From contig NZ_LR733275.1 in NCBI RefSeq assembly GCF_902506415.1, positions 2,147,795 to 2,211,794 on the forward strand: DNA of 64,000 nt, read 5' to 3'. The position numbers were made by a program, and so were the translations under genes. The notes beneath the pieces were generated by a model. The model ran no database searches. It was not told the DNA's origin and worked only from the letters and a program-made list of their open reading frames with translations. Positions 43,459 to 50,753 of this stretch are shown here, piece after piece; position 1 is the stretch's first letter, and each line of letters starts with the position of its first letter. The DNA is from Massilia sp. 9I. Lineage in GTDB: Bacteria; Pseudomonadota; Gammaproteobacteria; Burkholderiales; Burkholderiaceae_D.

Positions 43459-45327
43459 TCAGCCCGCGGCCCTGGGTTTGGCGAACAGGCGTTCGATCTC
43501 TTCCAGCGACTTGCCCCTGGTCTCGGGCAGGAAGAACGTCGCCGTGATGAAGTACACCGCGGTGCAGGCCGCCCAGAACAGGAACATCATGTAAAAACCC
43601 AGGTTGCCGACGATCGGCAGGAAGGCGCCGGCGATCAGGGTGCCCGTGCCCTGGTTGATCAGGAGCGCTACGCCCATGCCGACCGAGCGGATCCGGGTGG
43701 GCATCAGTTCCGACAGGGCGAGCCAGACGCACACGCCGGGCCCAATCGAGAACGCGGCGATGAAGCCCGCAATGCACAGCGCCGCGAGCAGGCCGCTATT
43801 CCTGTCGGGGATCGGGCCGACGCTGGCGCGCACGATCTGCAGCGGCGCATCGGCAACCGCCTTGATGTCGATGCGCCCGGCCGCATGCACGCGGCGCGCA
43901 GCGTCGAGCGTCGCGCGTGCCTCCGGCGCCAAGGTGGCGACCAGCTGCTGCGCTCTCTCGGCAGCCGCCGGATCGTCACGCGCCTGTGCCAGCACGATGC
44001 GCTGATCTTCGGGCAGCGTACGCAGCAAGGCCTGCTCGCGCGCCAGCACCGCCTGGGACTCAGGCGTCGGCTTGTAGGCGCCGGCAACCTGCTGCTTGTC
44101 GCCAAACTGGTAGAGGATGTTCAACTGCACCGGACCGGATGCGGACCTGACGAAGCCGACCTCGCGTAGGTCGAGGTCCAGCGCGTTGTCGCGCACCATG
44201 GCCGCCACCTCGGCGCGTACGTCAACGCGCTGCGACTCGAAACGGTGGAACAGCAGCGCCAGCAGGCACAGCGACACCATGATGCCGGCAGTGCCGATCT
44301 TTAGCAGGAACACCCTGCCCTTGCGCTCGACCAGCATGATCGCGAACACCGTCATCACCATGTTCAGGATCTTGATCGCGGTGCCATAGCTTGCCGCGCT
44401 CACCGGATCGAGCCCGGCGTGCTGCAGGATGGTGGACATGAACTGCAGGATGGAGTTGATCCCGGTGGCCTGGTTGCAGCCCAGGATCACGCAGGCCAGG
44501 ACAAAAGGCAGCACGTAGCGGCGTTCGGTCAGCATCTCGGCCAGCGCTGCGCTGCGCTTGAGTTTCGGACGCGCCTTTTCCTCGTCCAGCGCGGCGCCGA
44601 TCTCGGCCACTTCCTGCGCGCACTGCGCTGCCGGGCGCAGGCGCGCCAACACACTCGCCGCCTCCGGCGCGCGGCCGCGCAGCATCAGCCAGCGCGGCGA
44701 CTCGGTTACGAACAGGCAGCCGAGCAGGAACAGGCTGCCCGGATACAGCACGGCCAGGAACATGCTGCGCCAGGCGCTGTCCGCGGCCCTGGCCACCGCG
44801 GCGGCGTCGCTGCCGGCAGCCTGGATCGCCAGTTCCGCATTGCCCAAGTAATGGTTGCCGATGAAGGCGGCCAGCACGATGCCTGCGGTGAGCGCGAACT
44901 GGAACAGCGCCAGCCCACGTCCGCGCTGACCGGCCGGCAGGCATTCGGCCAGGTAAAGCGGCACGACCACCGCGATCACCCCGCCGCTCAGCCCTTGCAG
45001 CAGGCGCCCCAGCAGCAGAGGCACAAAAGACTGCGAAAGGTAGTTCAGCGCGACGCTGCCGACGAACAGCAGCGCGCTGACCACCATCATCGGCCGCCGC
45101 CCAAGCCAGTCGGCCAGCATGCCGGCCACCACCGAGCCCAGGATCGAGCCGCCCATCACGGCCGCCACGATCAGCGACAGCTGGCCCTCCGGCAGGCCGG
45201 TGGCGCGGTGCAGGTAGGGCAAGGCGGGATCGATGATGCCGATGTCGATGCCGTAAAGGAGTCCGCCCAGGCCGCAAACGGCGGTCAGGAACAGGAGGTG
45301 CAGGCGCTGCTGGTTCAGTGTCGACAT
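43459..45327 (-). CDS. Sugar porter family MFS transporter with a large internal insertion
   Basis: A 622-residue MFS transporter, about 150 residues longer than usual. Sugar-porter motifs are present: LADWLGRRPMM, VTESPRWLML, ATGINSILQF and the C-terminal LPETRGKSLEEIE. Between the ninth helix (LCLLALLF) and tenth (LLAALCIAGFI) is an insertion of about 147 residues, roughly 361-507. It is rich in Ala, Arg, Glu and Asp, probably helical and, by helix count, on the periplasmic side. It may reach for oligosaccharides or contact the GH20 enzyme encoded downstream. The substrate is probably N-acetylglucosamine or its oligomers, by context only. Confidence 0.88.
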   Translation of the reverse strand: MSTLNQQRLHLLFLTAVCGLGGLLYGIDIGIIDPALPYLHRATGLPEGQLSLIVAAVMGGSILGSVVAGMLADWLGRRPMMVVSALLFVGSVALNYLSQSFVPLLLGRLLQGLSGGVIAVVVPLYLAECLPAGQRGRGLALFQFALTAGIVLAAFIGNHYLGNAELAIQAAGSDAAAVARAADSAWRSMFLAVLYPGSLFLLGCLFVTESPRWLMLRGRAPEAASVLARLRPAAQCAQEVAEIGAALDEEKARPKLKRSAALAEMLTERRYVLPFVLACVILGCNQATGINSILQFMSTILQHAGLDPVSAASYGTAIKILNMVMTVFAIMLVERKGRVFLLKIGTAGIMVSLCLLALLFHRFESQRVDVRAEVAAMVRDNALDLDLREVGFVRSASGPVQLNILYQFGDKQQVAGAYKPTPESQAVLAREQALLRTLPEDQRIVLAQARDDPAAAERAQQLVATLAPEARATLDAARRVHAAGRIDIKAVADAPLQIVRASVGPIPDRNSGLLAALCIAGFIAAFSIGPGVCVWLALSELMPTRIRSVGMGVALLINQGTGTLIAGAFLPIVGNLGFYMMFLFWAACTAVYFITATFFLPETRGKSLEEIERLFAKPRAAG

Positions 45328-45503
45328 TGCTTGCCTCGGAAACGTGCGTTGGCCGTCGTTGAAGCCTGCCGGCAGATTTCGTATTGACGGGTAATGTAGC
45401 AGATGAGTTCGCTATGACAATACCAGACGCATACCAGCAATATTTGTCAAATCTTGCGATCTGGCCCGGGCAGCCAAGCTCTCACACCGAATATGCAAGC
45501 TGG

Positions 45504-45521
45504 ATTGGCGGTCCAGCCAAT
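45504..45521. promoter_or_regulatory. Inverted repeat upstream of the carboxylesterase gene
   Basis: ATTGGC-GGTCCA-GCCAAT is a perfect dyad with 6-bp arms, 53 bases before the esterase ATG, in the 246-base gap between divergent genes. A possible operator; regulator unknown. Confidence 0.35.
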
Positions 45522-45573
45522 GTGTGGCACTCTTATCAAGCACATGCGGTATCCACCATCTGCCCACTTCTTC

Positions 45574-47148
45574 ATGACCGAATCGAACCGTCGACGCTTC
45601 CTCCAGCAATCCATCCTCCTCGCCTCCGGCATGCTCGGCGCCGGCGCCCATGCGGCATCCAGCACGTCCCCAGTCGCGATGACACGTCACGGGCGAGTGC
45701 GCGGCTATCGCGACGACGGCATCCAGGTATTCAAGGGCGTGCGCTATGGCGCCGATACCGCTGCGCGGCGCTTCATGGCGCCGGTGGCGCCACTGGCCTG
45801 GGACGGCGTGCGCGACGCGCTCGAACACGGCGCATCGAGCCCCCAGTCCAGCCGTGAAGATGCGGTCAGCGAAGACTGCCTGTTCCTGAACGTCTACACC
45901 CCTGCCCTGCGCGACGGCGCCAAGCGCCCCGTGATGGTCTATATCCACGGCGGCGCCTACAACAACGGCTCGGGTTCGAGCCCGCTCTACGACGGCGTGC
46001 GCCTGTGCCGGCGCGGCGATGTCGTGGTGGTGACGGTGAACCATCGCCTCAACGCCTTCGGCTACCTGTACCTGGCCCGCCATGACGACCTGTACGCCGA
46101 TTCCGGCAATGCCGGCCAGCTCGACCTGATCCTGGCGCTGCGCTGGGTGCGCGACAACATCGCCGAATTCGGCGGCGATCCGGCCAATGTGACCGTGTTC
46201 GGCCAGTCCGGCGGCGGCGCCAAGATCGCCACCCTGATGGCGATGCCGGCGGCCGCCAGCCTGTTTCACCGCGCCGCCACCATGAGCGGGCAGCAGGTCA
46301 CGGCCAGCGGTCCGCTGAACGCCACCCTGCGGGCCCACGCCATCCTGGACACTTTGAAGCTGCCGCCCGAGCGGATCGGCGCGATCCGCACGATGCCCTT
46401 CCAACGGATCGTCGAAGTGCTGGGCACGCGCGACCCGGTGCTGCCCTTCGGTGGGGTCTCGTTCGCGCCGGTGCTGGACGAACGCAACCTGCTGCGCCAC
46501 CCCTTCTATCCGGACGCCCCCGGCCAGTCGGCCCACATTCCGATGATGATCGGGAACACGCACGACGAAATCCGCGCCTTCCTGGGCGGCGACCCGGCCA
46601 ACTTCGCCCTGAGCTGGGAGCAGTTGCCGGCCAAGCTGGCGCCGAACATGCGCGTCGATATCCAGCCCGAGGCGGTGATCGCGGCCTACCGCAAGCTGTA
46701 TCCGAGCCTCTCGCCGAGCGACCTGTTCTTCAAGATCACCACCGCGTCGCGCTCCTGGCGTGGCGCAATCATCGAAGCCGAAGAGCGCGCAAAAAGCGGG
46801 AGCCCCGCCTTCGTCTACCAGCTGAACTGGGCGACGCCGAAAGATGGCGGCAAGTTCGGCGCGCCGCACGCCTCCGACATCCAGCTGGTCTTCGACAACA
46901 TCGCCAAGCCCGGGGCCACGGCGATCGGGCCCCAGGCGCAGACCATGGCCGACATGATGAGCGAGGCCTTCATCGCTTTCGCCCGCAGCGGCGTGCCGGC
47001 GGCGAGAACGCTTCCACGTTGGGAAGCCTACGACCTGGCGCGCCGCCAGACCATGATCTTCGATGTCCCGCCACGCATGGAAGACGACCCGCGCGGCGCC
47101 GAACGGCGGCTGTTCGCCAAGGTGCCTTACGTCCAGCCGGGTAGCTGA
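45574..47148 (+). CDS. Carboxylesterase type B, Tat-exported
   Basis: A 524-residue esterase. The N-terminus is a twin-arginine signal, TESNRRRFLQQSILLASGML, so the folded protein is exported. The oxyanion motif YIHGGAYNNG, nucleophile elbow FGQSGGGAK and the SEDCLFLNVYTP motif identify a type B carboxylesterase. The catalytic acid is probably in NTHDEIRAF and the histidine in GAPHASDI. The ATG at 45574 was chosen because the Tat motif starts there. It lies 33 bases before a polysaccharide-lyase gene, so the pair may deacetylate or demethylate and then cut plant polysaccharide. Confidence 0.9.
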   Translation: MTESNRRRFLQQSILLASGMLGAGAHAASSTSPVAMTRHGRVRGYRDDGIQVFKGVRYGADTAARRFMAPVAPLAWDGVRDALEHGASSPQSSREDAVSEDCLFLNVYTPALRDGAKRPVMVYIHGGAYNNGSGSSPLYDGVRLCRRGDVVVVTVNHRLNAFGYLYLARHDDLYADSGNAGQLDLILALRWVRDNIAEFGGDPANVTVFGQSGGGAKIATLMAMPAAASLFHRAATMSGQQVTASGPLNATLRAHAILDTLKLPPERIGAIRTMPFQRIVEVLGTRDPVLPFGGVSFAPVLDERNLLRHPFYPDAPGQSAHIPMMIGNTHDEIRAFLGGDPANFALSWEQLPAKLAPNMRVDIQPEAVIAAYRKLYPSLSPSDLFFKITTASRSWRGAIIEAEERAKSGSPAFVYQLNWATPKDGGKFGAPHASDIQLVFDNIAKPGATAIGPQAQTMADMMSEAFIAFARSGVPAARTLPRWEAYDLARRQTMIFDVPPRMEDDPRGAERRLFAKVPYVQPGS

Positions 47149-47181
47149 TTTTCACACGACAAAACAAGACAGGAGACACGA

Positions 47182-48504
47182 ATGCGATTTTCCACCCGAG
47201 TGGCGATCTTGATGACAATGTGCTGGTGCCTGCATGCCGGCGCCGCCGAGCCGTCCACCGCTCCGCCCGAGATGTCGCGCGCGGGCATCGATGTCAAGGG
47301 CTGGGCCGACACCCGGGGCGGCGCCGGCGGCCGGATCGTGCGCGTGACGAATTTGAACGCGTCCGGTGAAGGCTCGTTCGCCGCCGCAGTGATGGAGGCC
47401 GGGCCGCGCACCGTCGTGTTCGAAGTGGGCGGCGTCATCGACCTGCAGGGTGCGACCATCCGCGTGAAGGAGCCCTACCTGACGGTCGCCGGACAGACCG
47501 CGCCCAATCCGGGCATCACCTTCATCCGCGGCGAATTCTCGGTCGGCACGCATGACGTGATCGTGCAGCACATCGCGGTGCGGCCGGGCGAGTACGGACG
47601 CGCGAAGAAGAGCGGCTGGGAAGCCGACGGCCTGTCCACCAGCGGCGCCGACAATGTCATCATCGACCATTGCAGCTTCAGCTGGGCTACCGACGAAAAC
47701 CTGTCGGCGTCCGGCGCGCGCTTCAAGGGCGCGACGGTGGAGGAATGGCGCCAGGGGACCTCGCGCCGCATCACCTTCAGCCACAACATCATCGCCGAGG
47801 GCCTGCGCAATTCGACCCATACCAAAGGCGAGCATTCGAAAGGCACGCTGGTCCATGACAACGCCAGCCAGGTGCTCATCTACGGGAATCTCTACAACGC
47901 CAACCATGAGCGCAATCCGCTCATCAAGGGCGGCGCCCACGTCGCCGTCGTGAACAACCTGATTCACGATTTCGGCGCCAGGGCGATCCACTACAACCTG
48001 ATCGCGCACGAATGGGGGGCCAATGCGCCGCAGCTCGGCGTCGTGACCGTGGTCGGCAACGTGGTGCGGGGCGGTGACGATTCGCGGCCGGGCGTGCCGC
48101 TGTTCAGCCTTGGCGGCTCGGGTGACGTGAGCCTGTACCTGCGCGATAACGTGGCCGTGGACGCGAATGGCCAGCCGATGCCGCAGACCGGCAGCTATAC
48201 CGCCGCCGGTGCACGCATCCTGAATGCCGAAGCGCCCTACCTGCCCGCGAATCTTCAGCCGCTGCCGAGCGCACGGCTGGAAAACGCGATCTACAAGAGC
48301 GCGGGCATGCGGCCCTGGGCGCGCGACCCGGTCGACTTCAAGATCATTTCGGACGTCGCGGAAGGGCGCGGGCACATCGTCGATTCGGAAGCGCAGTCGA
48401 GCGGCTATCCGGCCTATGCGCCGACCCGCCGCGCCTTCAATCCGACTGAATGGAATCTCGCGGACATGTCGCCCCGGGCTGGCTGGGAATCGCTGTTTCG
48501 CTGA
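47182..48504 (+). CDS. Pectate-lyase-like exported protein (polysaccharide lyase family 1 type)
   Basis: A 440-residue exported protein: signal peptide RFSTRVAILMTMCWCLHAGA, then a right-handed parallel beta helix. Typical steps are GVIDLQGATIRVKEPYLTVAG, given only in outline, and the asparagine-rich turns DNVIIDHCSFSWATDEN and TFSHNIIAEGL. This matches pectate lyase and related fungal and bacterial PL1 enzymes. AGGAGAC precedes the ATG. It probably acts on pectin-like material with the esterase encoded upstream. A catalytic arginine could not be assigned with certainty. Confidence 0.82.
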   Translation: MRFSTRVAILMTMCWCLHAGAAEPSTAPPEMSRAGIDVKGWADTRGGAGGRIVRVTNLNASGEGSFAAAVMEAGPRTVVFEVGGVIDLQGATIRVKEPYLTVAGQTAPNPGITFIRGEFSVGTHDVIVQHIAVRPGEYGRAKKSGWEADGLSTSGADNVIIDHCSFSWATDENLSASGARFKGATVEEWRQGTSRRITFSHNIIAEGLRNSTHTKGEHSKGTLVHDNASQVLIYGNLYNANHERNPLIKGGAHVAVVNNLIHDFGARAIHYNLIAHEWGANAPQLGVVTVVGNVVRGGDDSRPGVPLFSLGGSGDVSLYLRDNVAVDANGQPMPQTGSYTAAGARILNAEAPYLPANLQPLPSARLENAIYKSAGMRPWARDPVDFKIISDVAEGRGHIVDSEAQSSGYPAYAPTRRAFNPTEWNLADMSPRAGWESLFR

Positions 48505-48647
48505 GATGCGTCCGCGCCGACGAGCCGCTGGTTAATAAGCAAGGAAGCGACAACTTGCTTCTAATCAATCAATTTATGCGCTGCGAATAGTTATTTTTGG
48601 GAAACTAAACTACCCTGAGCTGCTCATCGACTCAGCCCACTCGCGCC

Positions 48648-49847
48648 ATGGCAAACCACATCCCCGACCCAACGCCTTCCAATTCCCTGTCGCCGGCGGC
48701 CATGCTTCCGAGTGTCGGAGACATCGTCGACGACACCACCGGTCTGTTGCGCGCCGACGGTCACCTCACCCCGGGCAAGGGCATGATTACCACCGTCCTG
48801 GCCTTGAGCCTGGGCTTCCTGAGCTTGATGGGCGTGCTGGCATTCCTGTTTCCGCAATACCTGACCACCCCAGAACTGCGCAAGGCCTACAACGTCGACT
48901 GGTGCCGCACCCTCCTGTTTTCGGCATTGCTGGTGTCGGGCACGCTCTCGCTCTTCAATATCGTGTTCGGCCGCCGCCGCAACGTCAACATCATCGCCTT
49001 TGCCTTCGTCCTGGTGACGATCGCCCTGGGCGGCTCCACGGTGCCGGTGGGCGACTTCCCGGATCACACGCCGTATCTGGGGATGGACTGGCTGGTCCTC
49101 GATCTGCTCGGCTCGACGACGGTATTCGTCATCCTCGAGAAGCTGTTCCCGCTGTATAAAGACCAGCCCATTTTCCGCAAGGAGTGGCAGACCGATCTCA
49201 TCCACTTTGGGGTGAACCACCTGCTGGTCGGGTTGATGCTCCTGGTGGTGAACTTCGTCATCCACCGTGCCCAGCTCATCGTCATCGGTGAAGAAGGCAT
49301 TCAGCAGTTCGTCAGCGCGATTCCTTTCCTGCCCCAGCTGCTACTGTGCCTGCTGGTGGCCGACCTGGCCGAGTATGCGGTGCACCGGGCCTACCATGAA
49401 GTGCCCTGGCTGTGGCGTATCCATTCGGTGCATCACAGCGTCAACACCCTGGACTGGCTGGCCGGCTCGCGCCTGCACATGGTGGAAATCCTGGTCACCC
49501 GGATCTGTGTCCTCACGCCGCTGTTCCTGCTTGGTTTCGACAAGGGCGTGGTCGACATGTACATCGTGATCGTCGGATTCCAGGCCGTGTTCAACCATGC
49601 GAACGTCCACCTGCCCTGGGGTCCGCTGAAATACCTGATCGTAACGCCCGACTTCCATCACTGGCACCACAGCAGCGAGAAGGTCGCCATCGACAAGAAC
49701 TACGCGGCCCACTTCGCCTTCATCGACTACCTGTTCGGCACGGCCGTGAAAACGGACAGGCAGTTCCCGGAGACCTACGGGGTCGTTGGCAGTACGGTCC
49801 CCGGTGGTTACTTGAAACAGCAAACGTATCCATTCAAGAAGTCGTGA
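48648..49847 (+). CDS. Sterol desaturase / fatty-acid hydroxylase family membrane protein
   Basis: A 399-residue membrane enzyme of the di-iron hydroxylase family. The histidine boxes are EYAVHRAYH, RIHSVHHSVN and PDFHHWHHSSE, with several membrane helices before them. Such enzymes hydroxylate or desaturate lipids using O2. The first 90 residues contain an additional pair of helices not seen in minimal members. The substrate is unknown. The gene is monocistronic. Confidence 0.88.
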   Translation: MANHIPDPTPSNSLSPAAMLPSVGDIVDDTTGLLRADGHLTPGKGMITTVLALSLGFLSLMGVLAFLFPQYLTTPELRKAYNVDWCRTLLFSALLVSGTLSLFNIVFGRRRNVNIIAFAFVLVTIALGGSTVPVGDFPDHTPYLGMDWLVLDLLGSTTVFVILEKLFPLYKDQPIFRKEWQTDLIHFGVNHLLVGLMLLVVNFVIHRAQLIVIGEEGIQQFVSAIPFLPQLLLCLLVADLAEYAVHRAYHEVPWLWRIHSVHHSVNTLDWLAGSRLHMVEILVTRICVLTPLFLLGFDKGVVDMYIVIVGFQAVFNHANVHLPWGPLKYLIVTPDFHHWHHSSEKVAIDKNYAAHFAFIDYLFGTAVKTDRQFPETYGVVGSTVPGGYLKQQTYPFKKS

Positions 49848-49891
49848 AGATCGCCCTGTGCTGGGGCGCCGCGAAAAGTCTGCATTGTGCC

Positions 49892-50491
49892 TTAGGCCAC
49901 ACTGCCAAAATCGTGCTTCGCAGCCAGCACGCGCGCCAGCGCTGTCTCGGGGTCTAATCCAGCCATCATCTGGTTGATGATCTCTTGCTTGTCCTCCGAT
50001 GTCAGCTTCTCGCAGGCCTGTCGGTGCGAACAGAAATACGCGTACCAGGCCACGTCCGCCGGCCGTTCTTTGCGCGGCTTGAAGCGTGCCGGCACCTTGG
50101 CGCGCATCGCTGCCGCGTACGCCGCCAGATGCGCATCGATGGCGCTCCAGTCGAAGCCGGCGACGGCGCGCTTGTCGGCTTCCCAGTCGCCCTGGTAACC
50201 AGGCGCTGGCCGCAAGGTCTCCCTGTTCACCGCGAGGCAGGCCAGATTAGGAAAGCCGTGCGAAGCGCAAAAGCTTTCCACGAACTGGAGCTTGGGACCA
50301 ATGCCCACCGGTACCGCGCGGCCGAGCACCTCGTCCTTGGAATGCAGGGAACGCGCAAGCGTGAGCAGGTCGCCGTAGGTGATCGGCATGCCCGAGAGAC
50401 GCATGGCCTGGCGTGCGAGCGCCTCGACGAGGCGCGCGCCGATCTCGATGTCGTTGAAGGTAAATGGAATCATTCCGGATACAGGTTGCAT
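49892..50491 (-). CDS. Hypothetical protein next to the original guaA terminus
   Basis: Not recognised. From the ATG at 50491 it has 199 residues; an ATG at 50473 (MIPFTFNDIEIGARL) is also possible. The product is soluble, mixed charge, and contains LVNRETL-like and WYAYFCSHRQACEKLT segments. Its reading direction is that of guaA, and it was once the gene directly after guaA: the stranded guaA tail and terminator lie just upstream (50526-50622). The last residues (AAKHDFGSVA) lie 45 bases from the hydroxylase gene. Confidence 0.72.
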   Translation of the reverse strand: MQPVSGMIPFTFNDIEIGARLVEALARQAMRLSGMPITYGDLLTLARSLHSKDEVLGRAVPVGIGPKLQFVESFCASHGFPNLACLAVNRETLRPAPGYQGDWEADKRAVAGFDWSAIDAHLAAYAAAMRAKVPARFKPRKERPADVAWYAYFCSHRQACEKLTSEDKQEIINQMMAGLDPETALARVLAAKHDFGSVA

Positions 50492-50525
50492 GAGGCGTCC
50501 ATTATGCAGCCAGACCGGGCAGGAA

Positions 50526-50567
50526 ACAAAAAAGCCGCTGATCATTCAAGTAGAACGATCAGCGGCT
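50526..50567 (-). terminator. Stranded terminator of the ancestral guaA
   Basis: On the minus strand an 11-bp stem, AGCCGCTGATC with GATCAGCGGCT around a 13-nt loop, is followed by a T run. It lies 43 bases after the leftover guaA tail at 50610 and 6.8 kb from the present guaA stop, so it is best read as guaA's original terminator left behind by the island. Confidence 0.8.
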
Positions 50568-50609
50568 CACTATAGTTCGTACAACTCAGGGATGGATTTT
50601 ACTCCGCTT

Positions 50610-50655
50610 ATTCCCACTCGATGATCAATGGATGAGCTAAGCCCTTGAATTTAAA
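50610..50655. repeat. Outer attachment-site repeat (old guaA tail plus element end)
   Basis: Contains the 13-base core ATTCCCACTCGAT, which on the minus strand encodes ATC-ATC-GAG-TGG-GAA-TAA, a GuaA-like C-terminus. It continues into the 42-base element end (50614-50655) that recurs at 53980-54021. Confidence 0.75.
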
Positions 50656-50753
50656 CGAATCTGTCATCCACGTCCTCATCAATACCATAGACGGTGCCAG
50701 CGAACCGACCGGCATCCCGCTTGAATTTACGAGGCCGCCGTTGAGCGCCAGTT

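Noticed and set aside
40550..43594. Open frame of over 1000 codons on the plus strand
   Set aside because: It is antisense to the GH20 gene, rich in Arg, Gln, His and Val, and has no family motif; a by-product of high G+C.
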